Assembly: GCA_008921705.1 (NCBI GenBank) | Contig: VFFE01006863.1 | Coordinates: 350,335-414,334 of the forward strand | DNA: 64,000 nucleotides | DNA from: Burhinus oedicnemus | Lineage: Eukaryota > Chordata > Aves > Charadriiformes > Burhinidae | Reading direction: 5' to 3' | Shown here: one piece after another, positions 14,601-28,900 of the stretch | Position numbering within the stretch: the first letter of the stretch is position 1 | Layout of the letters: every line of letters begins with the position of its first letter | Position numbers and translations under genes: made by a program | The notes under the pieces: generated by a model | The model's database searches: none | What the model was told of the DNA's origin: nothing | Seen by the model: the letters and a program-made list of their open reading frames with translations, nothing else

Positions 14601-17600
14601 TCTTTGTCTTACAGGGAATTTGTTGCCTCCATTTGTGTACAGTGCGTAACTGTAAAGAAGGCTTCAGAGTAGCTTCTGTGATGTACAGTTAGAACCAAGG
14701 CATTTTGGGTTGTATGGCTACTGATTAAATGCAATTGCTCTGAGTAGTGCGATGGCCTTTTGCATGCTGAGCGTGGAGTTAAGGACCTGGACAGGTGCCG
14801 TCTGGACTCCAGGTTTCCCGGCTGTCTAATGTTTGATGTGTTCAAGAAGGCAATTCTTCCCCCTTGCTTGACTGCTGCCCTCCGTCCCCTGGACCTGCAC
14901 TGAGCTGGCACATTTTGTCTTCATTAAATAAGATGTTCTTCTGTCTGACATTCCTGGAGAACTGGAGGTGGCTTCAGACAATTTCCTTTCAGAGCTCTTA
15001 AGGACTTTCCCCTGGACCCTGTGAGGTAATTGAGCATTTGTTTTTCCAGGCCTCTGCAGGAGCAGCTGAGGGCAACAGCTCTGGACACCCTACTTTTCCC
15101 TTTCAGCTCTCCTAAGGTCTCTGATAGCAGATGCTTCCAAGGGAGGAGTTTTGCACCTTGTGTAGCAGTGTCAACCCTGGCGCAGTCGGGTTCTGAAGGA
15201 CTGAGTTCATGTGGACATCAGAAAACTCTTGTAGAAGGAGAGGCAGAAGCAGTTGGGGGAAATCCTCTACCTTCTAAGTACAGATGATTAAACATTAGAT
15301 GGGAATTCTTTGGGTGAGAATGGAGGGCTCTTTCTGATGACAGAAGTCTGCTTATGCTTTGATTCGGTTTCTTCAGGAGAGAGAAGATGACTGTTAGCTT
15401 CCAGGAAAATAAGAATAATTTTCTAGCTATTCGTTTGACACTTGAAATTACCCAAAAGTTACTGCTCTGGCAAGGGTACTTGTAATACTGTTAACTCAAA
15501 ACTGCGCTGTAGTGAAATCTTGGTACTGAGCAGTTGGTGGTGGGCAACCCTTGCCATGATGTTCTGTTTTCAGTCTTAGTTTAAAAAGGGCTTAGAAATA
15601 CTAGTTTAAAACATCAGTGATTCTGTGTTTTAACAACAGATCTCACAAACTTGGGTCCAAATCCACAGTTAGATATTTGAGTGTATGTAGTCTGTTTTTT
15701 GAAAGCCAGCTTTCAAGTTAACTTGGGATCTGCATGGGAAAGGGCTTTTTCTTCTCCTTTATCAAGTCAGACCTACCAATTTCCCTGTTGATGGGATGTT
15801 TTATAAATTAGTGCTTTTTGGAAGACAGAGTCAGGAAAGGGTCAGCTTAGGTTTATGATGGAAACTCAGTGACATCTCAGCTTTGGAGTGTCTGCCGTTC
15901 CTCCATACTGAGATCCCCTGGTGGGTCAGGCAGTGTGGTCTCCTGTGTCTTGTCACACAGTGTTCCTCAGCTGAGTATCGGCACAGGACAGGCTGCAAAG
16001 TGAAGGTGCACATGCGGACACGGTGCGTGGGGTGGAGTCCTCTGGCTGGAAGGTCACTGACTTCCTCCCGGAGCTGGGAGTAGAATGGCCGCAAGGTCTG
16101 AAGTCTCACTGCCTAAGGAGATGGAGAAAACAGGTAGTGCACCTTGACGCAAGCGGTGCAAGACTAAATGGCTGTGAATGGAACAACTTACCGGCAACAT
16201 TTTCCATTTGCGGCTCCGTGTTGAGGTAATTAGCCCCAATGAGCTTCAACTGCTGGAAAACTGCAAGAGCAATGGAAAATAAAAAGGTCACTGTGCATTG
16301 CAGGGGTTAAACAGCTAGACTTAAAAACCCGCAGCTCTCTAAATTAAAGGGAAAACTGCAGTTGTTCAATAGGCCTAATACCTCTCAAAAGGACTTCCAA
16401 GATGCTTATAACTTTTGCTTGTCTCTCTCAGTTTCATTGCTTGAATCAGAATTGTTTATACTTCTCTTTAAGTTTGCCTTTAGCTTTGTGGTTGATGAAA
16501 ACTCATCAGGGAAGAGTTCAGTCTACCCCATAATTATGCGTGTTAGGGCCTGGTTTCAACATCCATGCCAAAAGTAACAAACAGCACAGTGCCCCTTCTT
16601 CAGCACCCCCTTCTCACCAGCCTCATGGCAAATAACTTCATTTTTAAAATAGTTTAAAATGTTAACAAAAAAAAAGACAAAGCAGTATGTGTCCTTGTGA
16701 CAAGTTGAGATTTCCTATCCGTTTTCTGCTTGGAGCTTGCTTCTTTAAAATACCAAAATTATGAAGTTTAGCCTTGAAAATTTGGTTTGACTCAGAAGAT
16801 CTGGTAAGGTGAACAGGGGAGCTGGCATAGATCGGTATATCCTGAGGGTGTTTATCTCTGCCATGAACTCTAGCGTGTTTCCTGTGGAGGAGGCTAAGCT
16901 CACAGGTATCAGTTGATGCTGTTGCTTTCTGAGGCTGAGAAGAGGATTAGAGTAAAGAGGCTTTCAGTAACTGAGCATAATTGCGCTAGAGCCCTTCATA
17001 CTAGAAATAGAAACTGCTGATGAGAAGCTATGAGGGGATCGGAATTTGAAAAAGCAAACTTACACGCACACATACTCTTGCTTAAATCTCTGTTACTCTC
17101 TAATTCTTCTACAGGGAATGCGTAGGTGTTTGTGTTGGTTGATCTACTATGCTGTTGCTGTCATGCAGAGTAGGGGCTTTCTTTTGCTATCTCAATTTTC
17201 CTGGGGGATGTGTTATTAAGAGAAGCTAGCTGAAAGAGCTCCTGGTTTTGTTCATTTGATCTTTCTTCTCTTTGTTTAATTTCTGTCTCTTCTTTCCCCT
17301 TAATCCAACATGACTGTTTTTATCACTTTAGATGGTTCTTTACTGTGAGCAGCTCTACAGTTTTTAGCCTGGCTGTTGCTGACAGTAAAAGTGAAGAAGT
17401 GACCTGCAAGCCCTCAGGTAGGGCCCTCTTTTCCCTTGTCTCCCCTCACCCCTCTTCAGTAAATACTGTTGTTGTTGGGAAAGGGAGTTTGCACCTCCTC
17501 TGTGCCTTGTTTTTCCCCACATGACAGGCTTGTGACAAGCAGTACCGATCATTTCCAACAAACGATTAATAGGAAAGGAAACTCATACGCAGCTCCAATT

Positions 17601-18814
17601 CCCCAAAGCTGGGAGGAAAAGACAGAAGCTGTACATACAATCCTGTTAGGGACAAGTGAGCCACAGTAGGTTTCTTATCAGCTCTTGAGTGTGCTTAAAG
17701 CCCAAAACGGTTAGCCTTGTTTTTTCAACGCTTGAGAAATGTAATTTGTTGGGATGGGGAAAGACGTGTTGCCACCTACTGACAAATGAGATATGGAATT
17801 GGGTGAGTGAAGATTCTTTTAGGGAAACTGTTGAATCTTATACTGACTTAGGTCTGATAACAAAGCTTATCTCTGCACACTTGAGAAGCTGCAGCAGTCC
17901 AGTGACTACTCTTACCACATATTTGCATTGGTAAGGGCTTGCTCCATCACTCCATGTAAACAAAACCACCCTGACTGACCAACACCTCTTGCGAGACAGA
18001 TCCGTGTGCTCCTGCCTTGAGTTGATGCCCATGCTGGTAAAAGCGGGGGTGATGGATGAATGATCATGCAGGGCACATGCCACACCAGACTGCAGTCTGT
18101 TTACTGCTGTGAATCTGTATCTGGGCAGGGAGTAAAATGTCTCCCTTCAAGGACAGCAGCATGGCTACAGTGCAGTGTATCATATCGCTGCATTCAAAAC
18201 CTTCTCTGGTCTGGAAACTGCAAAGAGAAATGCTGGAAGACTTGAAAAACAGAAGGCATCTTTCTGCATCATTGGGCTAACCTGTCTGGTAAAAATTACT
18301 TGCCGAGGTGGAATCTAATAACATTTTCTGTTTTGCCTGATTTTAGTATGCATGCCAAACTTTGGCTACTCTAATGGGGATAAGAGAGAGGATCTGTTCC
18401 TCTTCCTCAGTAATCTCAATTAGTGAAATTTGAGTTGTTTGATTTGCTAACCTAGTGATGTTAGACAGGACTTGCATTTCATAGAGCAAAAGCTGAACAG
18501 AAGGATTGAAAAGATAGGAGGATCCCAGGGCTGCCAGCTCACAGTAACACAGTTGTAATGCCCCCTCTCACTTCGCCTGATGACCCCAGCATGGGCTTTT
18601 GCTCTGTGTACGAGCGATGTTTAGGAGCATGTTGAAGCAGGGTCCAAAGCTGAAGTCTCTCACTTGTCTTTCATTTTAGGCCATTGAGTTCCCTTCTGCA
18701 TTGTCCTCATCAGAGTTAACAGGCCAAACCCTTATGCTTGGAATGATGTTTGCCAAATCACCAAACAAAATTCCTCCTTCACGCAGATTCAGCTGTCTGG
18801 AGGGATGGTCCCTT

Positions 18815-18916
18815 ATCATAGAATCACAGAACAGTTTGAGTTGGAAGGGATCTTTAAAGGTCATCTAGTTCAACACCACCACCACCACCCCCTGCATTGA
18901 GCAGGAATATCTTCTA
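18815..18916 (-). mobile_element. CR1 LINE tail (copy 3)
   Basis: About 100 bp opening ATCATAGAATCACAGAACAG, with GTTGGAAGGGATC and GGTCATCTAGTTCAAC. An internal CAC trinucleotide run at about 18873-18889 lies where the CR1 consensus has a short C-rich stretch. Only the 3' end remains. Confidence 0.85.
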
Positions 18917-18965
18917 CATAGAATAATTTGGGTTGGAAGGGACCTTTAAAGGTCATCTAGTCCAT
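18917..18965 (-). mobile_element. CR1 LINE tail (copy 4), very short
   Basis: A second CR1 3' end of about 48 bp, beginning CATAGAATAATTTGGGTTGG and ending at TCATCTAGTCCA, abuts copy 3 in the same orientation. The following sequence is not CR1. Confidence 0.8.
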
Positions 18966-21900
18966 GTACATAAAGAGCACAGCAAGCATCAAATCTCAGT
19001 GCCTGGTGTCCCACCTGCCAAGCAACGATCTCGTATGTCGAGTCAGGACAGTCCACTGGAGAGCCCCACGTGCTGAGGCTTGGGCAGCTTTCAGCCTGGT
19101 ACTCCATGTGCTGGGGCGTTCTCCCATCAGGAGCCACAGGTCACATTCCTCCCCAGCTCTTACTCTAAAGCAGGGGGCTTTGGTTGCCAAATAAGTCTTT
19201 TCAGGCAGGAAGGAATGTTTTGTTGAGGGGATTTACCTGTTAGTGAATTAGGCTATCCCAGAGTCAACAGCCCTGCCAGCTCCCCAAGAACCTGCCCACT
19301 GCTGCGTACTTTGAAAGCTATTTCCTCTTGCAGCTCTTGCAGCCAGGCTCTGCCCAACATACTGCTGCTACTTGGCAACTTGTTCGTTTCCACCGAGGGA
19401 AGTGTTGAGCAGGTAAGCCTGGGGAGGACGCTGGACAGGGCTGCTGTTTTCAGGGATGTTGTTACATCTTTTGGATGGGAGATAGGAGCCTAACTTCAAC
19501 AAGACTTTATAGCACATTGTTGATTCTTAAGTTGTCCCAGGACCTCTGAATGACCAACCGTCAATTAACTCTGACCTCTCGTGGTTTCAAAATCTGGATC
19601 CAAATGCTGAGGTTTGACTCTCTCTGTCTCAAACCCCTGACCGCAGTTCCTATTTTTAAGTAGGGATGGAAGACTGTGATCTTCTGGAATTCATTGGATT
19701 CCCCCCCCTCCCCTGGTGCTCTCCCCAGCTCCTTCCCCATCTGTTGGAGACGTTGCTGTGTTAGTGAGGCTGGCTCGTCCTGTTCATCACTACAGTGGTA
19801 CATCAGGGCCGCGTCTTGAGATACCTGTTCTGCCTTTGTGTTGTGCTGAAGCATCTCGGTACAGAAGTGGGCTTCGTTGACTTATGAAGCAACTCCCAAG
19901 CCCAAACTGCCTACTCTTGGCATTCTCTCCCTTTGCCACATGGCTCCCCCTTCCTCTTCTGTTCATGTTTTTGTTTTTCTTGGGAACATCCAGTGGTGTG
20001 GTTGACCTCCTATGGGTCAGGGTAGAGCTACAGGCGTTCCTGCAGCTCCTCGCTCAGCTGTCCGGCTGCCCACACCACGCTTGTTTTCCCATGGCAGCTG
20101 GACCACCGGCTGATGTCCAGCTCAGCCTCTCTACCGGCTGGCTGCTCGGCAGAAATCCCAGGGGCTTTAGCTCTCCTCACAAAGCGCTAACTCGATTATT
20201 GGACTTTGGATTAAAGTAAAGGCTCTGGGAGCAGAGCGCAGATCACAGCGTTAGTCCACTGAGACGTGTGCTTAGCAGCAGGGGTGTGTTTCCTTCGGGT
20301 TTCATATTTAGGTTAGAAATGCTTTCTTTTGGGGGCCAAATTGTCATTCTCAGACACTGTAGTCAGTCTTACTATCAGCCCCACGAAGACTGCATGTCTA
20401 AAGGAAGTGACAGAAATAGATACGTTTGTTTCCAAAACAAAACCCTTTGGTCCAGAGAAAAGATACCTGCCTCTTGGGAAAGAGGAGAAGGCTCCCATCT
20501 CTCCTACTTGTCTGAGCTCAAGGTCTCTCATCCTTTGTCATTGTCTTGTTTCCCATCGCTTATCGTTTACTAGAAAAACATTCCAGCATGTGTGCAATGC
20601 TAGACCACCAAAAAAGATGAAGAGATGGATGCACTGCTGCTTCTCTATTTATAGGAAGAGAGAGTCGAACCAAAAATGATATGGGAAAATTCAAATCTTT
20701 AAATACTCTGGGAGAGATGGATGGAAAAAGGGCTGCTTTCATTGTTCACAGGGTTCAGGAGACTTTCTCACGAACAGCTTGGCATAACCCCTTGGGCAAC
20801 TCGCTTGTATGACCAGGGGAGATTTCTGTGCACAAACCCCCCTCTTGTTTCTGGAGTATCTTATCTGCTTCAGCAAATAACAGCAGTTGTACCTTCTCAT
20901 CTTAGCCTGCTCTTACTTTCCTTCTTAGTACTTTAGGTGCTTATCCTCTGGTGTAATGCACGCTGATATTAGCACTTCTCATCATTTCACTTGTATTCGT
21001 GCTCTTCTTTCTACCTTAGGTTTGCACATTTTCATTCCAGTCACCATTTCATAATCCCTTAAACATTTGAAGATATTCCCTATGTCCTTTGAGAACACTA
21101 GGCTAATCTAAGACGTCGTTTTCTCCTGTCAGATCAGTGAAATCTTTCTCAAGCTACTTTCTTGCTGTGTTTTCCCATGCCATTTTTAAACCTAGTTCCA
21201 GAAGCACCACCATCTACCCTCAAACCTCCTCCGCTACTCAAGTTTCACTAGCCCCGGTGTTCGCAAAACACATCTGCTTCCTTCATCTTTGACAAAAGAA
21301 TTGGTATATTTGCTTGCAGATCAGTGGTTGTTCTTGATTAAAGATTTGAACTTTGTGCTCGCTGCTCTCACCTCAAGAGGTTGGCTCAGACCCATTGCGA
21401 GGGGAGAAGGAGCTGTCTTCAGTTTTGATTTTCGAAAGGGTGTTTCATAGCAAGGCGTTAAAGTGGAAAGTGTGAGGATAGAGGGTGATGCTCCCTCAAA
21501 TTCAGTGGGGAATTTAAGGCACATGGCTGAGGGTGGGAACTGTGGTCTTGCCATTGCAGGTGAGATGCAGGGTGAGCAGAAGCTTCCTATTTATTCTTGT
21601 ACCCTTTTAAGTGTCTCAGCCCTGCACATCTAGAGCTGTGTCGACCTCAGCCGCACTTTCTGCCATGAGCTCTTCTGCACTGCTCCTTTTGCCCATAAAA
21701 CTTTTCTTGGTGTTAATCTGCAAAGTGTTCCCCTCGGATCACCTCTGTTGTGACACCTGTAGGAGACAGCCGTTTTGCCATGCCCAGACCACCAGGCCAA
21801 CTTGCTGATATTTATATCTACTGAAAAAGTACATCTGATGAAACACATCAGTGCTCAAGACAATCCTACTGTCCCTGCCATCATCTCCTCAGTTCTTCTA

Positions 21901-24900
21901 CCTCCTCCTGTCTTGCCCCCAGTGAGTCTGGGGTACACTGGCCTCTCTCATCCCCATGTTGCCGTGGCTCCCACTGTAGATTACTGTACAGGAGGATGCA
22001 AATTACTAGGTAGTCTAATGAGCTGGGACAGAGATGGTGGTTTGAGCACTGATTTAAGTGGTACCACAGTGGAAATAACATGAATCTCATTTGCAATTCC
22101 CAGAGTTCCTCAGTTTCCTTCTCTTTTCCCTTCCCTGTATTTTGTTTCTGTTGATAAGTCTCTAAATGCTGCCTTTAAAAAAACCACTGTTGCCAACCAC
22201 TAATTTCAGCTTCAGCTTTCCTTAGAAATACACCCGCGTGGGATTCAGCACTCGGGGTCCCTCCCAGGGTTGCTTCTGGTCTCGCTTTCTGCGCGGAGGA
22301 GCCCAGGGTGATCTGTTCACTGATACACTGCTCTGTGCCCTCCCTGCCCTGGGGGATCCTCTGCTTTTGAGTTCTGTTATTTGACCACTTTACGTGGTGG
22401 TTGGTCTCCATATTTGTCATGTGAGCTCTTGCTAATGTCACTAGGAAGAATATCATTATTTTGCAGGGACCTGTAACAATTTGATTGCAGGCTTTTATGT
22501 CTTGGTGTATTGTATACGGTAAGGAAGATTGCTTAATATTTGGATTAAAAACTTCCAGAAAATAATGTGGTCTGGTGATTTTTTTAGCTTGCGTCCAAGG
22601 ACTATTTCTGACGTCTCTGTAAAAGGTATCTTAAAAACAATAAGCCTCTTGTCAGTAGAGAGCTCAGCTGTACAGGGTTCTGCACTCCCACTGAGCGTTT
22701 TTAGCAGCCCACAAATTGAAAAAGGTTGAAGGCTATTGTTGCAGTCAAATTGGCAGATCATTTCCTTTGAGTTGTTACACTGCGTAAATATTTTGCTGTC
22801 CTGCCAAGAGCTGTTGTTCTGCCAGACATGTCATCATCTCAATGAATAATAGATCTGAGCTCCTGATCACTTGTGGTCGTAAAAGAACTTGATGTTCCTA
22901 TGAAGCTGGGTAGATTTGGAGTTCCTGGTGCCAGGATCTAGAACTAGTCTTGTTCTGTGGTCACCACACTGTGATCTAGTCTTGTTCTAGACTTCCTTTG
23001 TACTGTGCGGCTGAACCTATTATATAGTTGCTAATTTTCAGCTGGCAAGAAGGTGGTGATGTTGTGAAGTGGGACAGAGATCTGTAAAATTTTTTAAGAA
23101 ACCTTTGCGATTTCACTGCTTCAATTGTGCAAGTGTATTTATTCATCCTCTGTCCCGTTTGTTTTTCTGGATATTTGATGCAACAAGAATTAGAGGGCAG
23201 GAGAGAAGACAGAGCTTAGCATCAACAGCTTTTTGGTTAGAAGGAAATCCAGTTGCCATGGAAGTAAGCAGGTGAGATGCCACCAGCCTTTAAAGAGTGA
23301 GATGAGGCAAATTCTGTTCCTGAGAGTAATTAGTCTTCATTTCTGGAAAGCCATCTGTCATTCTGTTCATTTCAGTGGCCAGTCTGGCCCAAACCACGAC
23401 AACAGAGCTATCGTGTGAGGCTCTCCACTAAGCTCTACGGACAGTGCCTACTCCAGCCTTTCCCCATTCAGACCCCTCTCTTGGTTGCTTTGTCTGGTTG
23501 ACTCCAGCATGTTACGCAAAGTTGTAACCTTGAGATGCAGGGCTGGGTATGCTGTTCTTACAGAAGCTTTATTGTATTTTAGAAAAAACCTTGAGCTACT
23601 TATTGTCCGGGTGATCCAAGGGTTCTTCTTATTCATGGTAATTGTTGTGAAACTGCTACAAAAGTACCTAGCTTTTATTGCTGAAAACTCTCCTTTTCAT
23701 GAAAACCAGGATTCTGTACTCATCAAGGAAAGCATTCAAGCAGGGGTGTTTGTCTGTCTGTTAAAACAGGCTCCTGTGACAGTTTTAAGGACTATAGTAT
23801 AAGTGCTGTGAATGGAGACTCATGGTTTAGAATAGTGCTTGAACAGATGCGATGAGATGGGATTGAGAGTTGTTCACTTAAAAAACAGGGGGGGAAGGAG
23901 AGTATTCTTCATCTGTTTTACTGATTCCCCTGGGGGCATGGAAAAAGTATTTACATTTTATCCATTTGGAAAAAAAAAAAAGTCTCTCATATTTTCTGCT
24001 TGTTTTGTTTCCCTCTGCTTAAACATTGAAACAGATTAGTCAATTTTACAATTATTTTTTGGTTAAATATAAGAAATGTGGTGTTTGGGACACCAAACCA
24101 TGGAGCAGTAATTAGAGAGTAAAATTCAAACCCCTCAGACTTGTGCAAGTAAGTCTTACGAAGAATTTTTATCCCCTTCCTGTAACTATCGAAGCATATT
24201 TCTTTTATATAGAAGGGGCATTATAGTGTGGAGCACTCTCACAAGGATAGCAGTTGTGGTAGTCATTTGAAATGTTTCCTCTAAAAGAGTTTTAAATGCT
24301 GAGGACCTTACTGAAGCTGATGGGCTTTTGTTCCCCAGGAGATGGGCTTTAGGCCCGAAGAAGACCTCTTTGTGCCTCTCTTGTGGTTCATGACAGAGAT
24401 TTTGCTGGATTGGAGGAGGAAAAAAAAAGATGTGGACTAGATGTCTCTTCATTGAGACTCTTGGACTTGTCTCCTAGTTTGTTTATTTTGTTGTGTATTT
24501 CTTGTGTCAGAGAAGTTCTCAAGGGAATTTACCATTCAGCATTTCATACAGAGATTACCATAAATCCAAGAGGGTTTTTTTCTGCTTTGTCTACTTTATG
24601 GCAAAGATCACTGGAACTTTAATTCATTTTTTTGTCATGTGTGACTTCAGTTGCATGAACTAATATTAGTTATACAGTGAGGAGACATCTATATATAAAC
24701 ACAGAGTTTTGTATGTTTCCATATATACTCATGTTTCTATATATAAGCAAAATGCTTTCATAGGAATATTTAAAAATATTTGTCACATTTTGTCGTGTAT
24801 TTTATGGTGGGAAAGTGTAATCGGAAAAAATGCATTTAGATCTTGTGGGACAGTAAGGTAAAATAGCTACTTGTGTGAACTGGATCTTTTTTTAGATGCA

Positions 24901-25922
24901 GGCGCTACAGAAATAGTCAAGTGATAGCCCCACTGTGAACTCAAAGTGCATTGCCTTTTCGCCAGGGTTTGCTGGTCTGTTTGTCTAACCCTTGTAAGGA
25001 CAGTGATGCCGTGTGCGGAGCCAGGCTCCCAGCTTCTGCAAGGCCTGGAAGGACGGGGACCTTCACATGTATTAACCTGGTGTGCGTAAAGATGCAGAGC
25101 AGTAGATCATACGTAGTCCGTCTTATTTAGACTAAGCATGTATTTGAGCTCTACTTGGAAATACATGATGTTTCAAGTAAACAAATTGTGTGCAGTATAA
25201 AGTAGGGTTTTATATATAATCACTTCCATTCATAGCTTTCTAGCAAATTTGGGTGGTTTTTTCTTCGCTTTGTCATGAAGAAATGGCAATCTCTTTCCTG
25301 CAAGTAGAAATTATAGCACTATTTTGAAGTTTGTTGTCTCCTGTCTTTTGGGGGGCTGGCATAGGGTCTGCACTGTTACTACTGTGGGGGAGGTTGCTTG
25401 GGAGGGATATGGGTTTTTTGTCTGGTGGGTTTTTTTGTTTGTTTTGTTGGTTTGGGGGTTGGTTTGTTTGATTGTCTTTGGTCCGTTTGTTCTTTATTTT
25501 TTGCTTACTTGACCTAGTCCTCCATAGCTTTGAAAATCATTGAGTTAGAAAAGTCAAAAACACCATGTTTCTGTAAATTTAATGCAAATGTGGTGTGTAA
25601 TAAGAGGAAATTTTTCCTATTGCTCCCTCTGAGGTAGAGGTGAGAGCTCAGCCTTGACCTGTCCTGTGAAGGCAGCATCACCTGGCCAGTAGCTGCATTT
25701 GTGGAGGGACCTTTCCTGAACAGGCAGAAGATGCAGGAAGAAGCCCAAGAGCATTGCGGGCCCCAAGAAAGGGTGTGGGGGGAAAGGTTTGGATGTGTTG
25801 CTATTGCAGTAGGAGATCAACAGGGTATTGCAGTGGGGAAAGATATGAAATGTTAGACCCATCTGTTTGTTTTTTTGGTTGTTTTTTTTTTTTTTTTTTT
25901 TAAAAAAGGCAGCAAACTCCCT

Positions 25923-25958
25923 CTATATATATGTGTGTGTGTGTGTATATATATATAT
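25923..25958. repeat. Compound (TA)n(TG)n(TA)n microsatellite
   Basis: Alternating TA, then TG, then TA dinucleotides over 36 bases. It lies just downstream of a 21-nt T run at 25881-25901 in intron 1. Confidence 0.92.
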
Positions 25959-28900
25959 GGCTGTGAATCTTTGGCTTTTTCAAACTCTCTCATGCCCCAG
26001 TCCTTGGGAATTCTCCTGTGAACCACATACAGTGATACGCATCCGTTCTGCTATTGTTAATATGCTAGATAAATACTTTTGTTTATACTATAGTTTTAAG
26101 GGCAAGTCCTCAGAGCCTAGTAGACTGGTTTTCTGGTTGGGGATTGGGTTGATGTTTTTGTATGGGCATACCCAGAACGTTTGGATTTACAAGCAGTCAC
26201 GGAAAAGAAGTGAAGCGTGTGTATGTATGTTGTGTGACCTAGTTGCCCGTGTCTTTTCTAGCAGAAATTAGAGCTGGTTTACTTTAGTGTTTATTGGGAT
26301 GCAGAAGAATTCAGCCTAATCCTAGCTAAAAATAAAGAAATGCAAGGCAGAAGTCATGACAATAGGACACCATTGCTCTGAGGCCACTTCCGTGGTCAGA
26401 GGGTTTTAGGGATGCAGTGATGCTGGTACTGTGCACTGTCCGAGCACTCTTAGCGTAGGCACAGATTTGTGGGCAAAGCTGTATGGGTTGCTTGAGTTTT
26501 AATTCACCCCCTACCCTCCCAAGGGAAGCTAAGTTGACCTGTGCCAGTGGGTTTAACCATGGTAATTGAGGTTGTTTCCATAGCTAGTGGAGTTGTGCTT
26601 CACCATAGCTCTCATCAGAGTGTTGCAGAAGGAGTTGGGTACATCATGTCAGCGGATCACAGCCGTACGTAGCAGATTATTCGAATGGACCGTTGTGAGC
26701 TCTTGGTGTCCTGAGATACCTTGATGCAATGCTATTATATGCCGCTAGTAGAAAGGTATGGGCGCCTAGACTTACATAAAATCATAGAGATGTTCTGATA
26801 CACACATTTACAAACAGGGTGAACAGTCTTAAAGAGATGATAGAAATCTGTCCCTTGCCAGAGGAGACTGAATGAAAAAATGTTCTGTTCAGATCAAAAG
26901 CCCCATTCCTTATGAGAAGCTGTGCCACAAAGCTTGGTCTGGAGTAAAATTGTCAAAATAAACAAAGTGCAGAAGTCAGTGATACTAAAGCTAAGCACTT
27001 GGGTCATTTGGGAGCAAATACATTTAGATTCATTTTGGATGGGGCTAAAAGTAATGATCGAGACTTCTGTGCAATACCAAAATAAACAGGATTGGCTCCA
27101 CTACACCTTCCCTGAGCTAAACAGGCAGATCATGAAAGAAATACCATCCTGGCAGAATTCCTGTTAGGTCACTGAAATATCACATCTCTTCACTTTATGG
27201 TAAATACTTGACAAGAATAGTTTGAATAATATTGTAATATAGGTGTGTTGCGTGTCATCCCCTCATCCACATCTAGCAGTTGGAAAGCTGTTGAGCTACC
27301 TTGATTTACATGCCATCCTTGAAATAATTTTGGCCTGAATTTTAAAATAAAACAATAAGCAGCCATTCTACTAATTCTTTTTATTGCCATCTTGCTTCCT
27401 CAAATGCCATACCTACTGTCTCTGTCATTGGCTTAGGAAAATTCTGATAAATACTGTAGCAAGATATTTTAGTAAAATCTGGGGACAGGTTCACCTGAAA
27501 TGAATCAAGGAGTTGCTTAAAAGAATAGAAAAGTAGACCTATGAAAGGCAGCTGCTGTTGGTTATTCATTATAGACTGTGGTCTCAGTTCCAAGCTGATT
27601 TTCTTCATGACCTGGGTAGATCCTGTCGAACCTTAGTCTTCTGGAGAAGAGGAACTCTTCATCACTGCAAAACCAGTGGTGGTGAGTTCACAAATTCACA
27701 GTCTCCTGCTTTAGACTCCTTTTCTCCTCTTCATTTTATCTCCAGTGTCTTGTTGCTCAAGGGGCAAGGCTACCTCTTCACCTTATTTCCAGTTCTCTCC
27801 AGTGGCTGTGGCTGAAGGAGCAAGGCTTTTCTGTCTTATCTGAGAGGTTTCCTTCTTCCTTCAAGAGCAAACTCAGCCTACCAAAAAACTATGCAGGGTG
27901 GCCCAAAGAAACACTAATTAAATGGTTGTTCACAAATGGAAACTTTAAAAAGTTGCTTTATAAAGTCAGTAATTAAAAATACTCATAGTGTAATTGCCAC
28001 AGAGATTGATCTTTGAAGTATCCATTTCTAAAATCTGACCCAGTAATAACCATTTTTGAGAAAATTAATCTTGCCTTGTGTGGATGTAAAGTTGATGTTG
28101 TATTACTAGTTTACTTGAAAATCTTACATATATGAGTAATTGAAAACTCCTAGGAACAAAGCAAGTCATTCTGCATTTGTTCTTCAGTAATATTAATAAT
28201 GCATTCAAATATACCATCAGTATTGTCACTCTTTCAAACAAGGCAGTTTACTGTAATCTTTCCATTCCCTGGAGATGCTGAGTCAGCATTTGAACTAGTT
28301 CTTTTGGCCTCTTTGCGTGATAGACTTTTAAAGTAACACGTCATCAAGATAAAATCTACTTAAATCCTTAGCAAAATACAAAATCATGTTTTTTTCCCCC
28401 TCTATACATTATTGTATTAGTATTTTTTTGCAAAAACCCTGCAGTTTGCAGGCAGTTAGGTATCCACAATGCCCAGTTCTGAAATCACAAGTTCTCTTCT
28501 GTTTGTTTGCTGTTGTGTCAGAGAGTTTCAGTACGTCTTTGGGTAGTTTAAATGATTATTCTCCCCATCCCCGCCCCCCAACTGTATATCTGTACATGTT
28601 CTTGATGAAGAGGCATGGGGCCAGGAGTCATCAGTGCTCTGTTCTATGCCATTAGCTAAAATTGCACCAAAGCAAAGTGAAGATGCTGCTGGTGGCTTCA
28701 GAAGGTTGGAAATTACTGCTCCAGTTGAGGATCTCTGATCTGTGGCTTTGGATCTGTCTTGACACTTTGCTATGTTTAGATATCCCATACCTTTAGGCTT
28801 TAAAAGGGTCACTTTCCAGCCAGAGGATATTCCCCCCTTCCCATTGAATTTGCTGACAGTGTGAGAGATGGTTCTGCGGCAGCCGTTCTTGCATCGTTAC

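Noticed and set aside
27640..27830. Apparent degenerate tandem repeat with GCAAGGCT motifs
   Set aside because: Only short words recur (such as GCAAGGCT and CTCCAGT); the units do not align well enough to support a repeat call.
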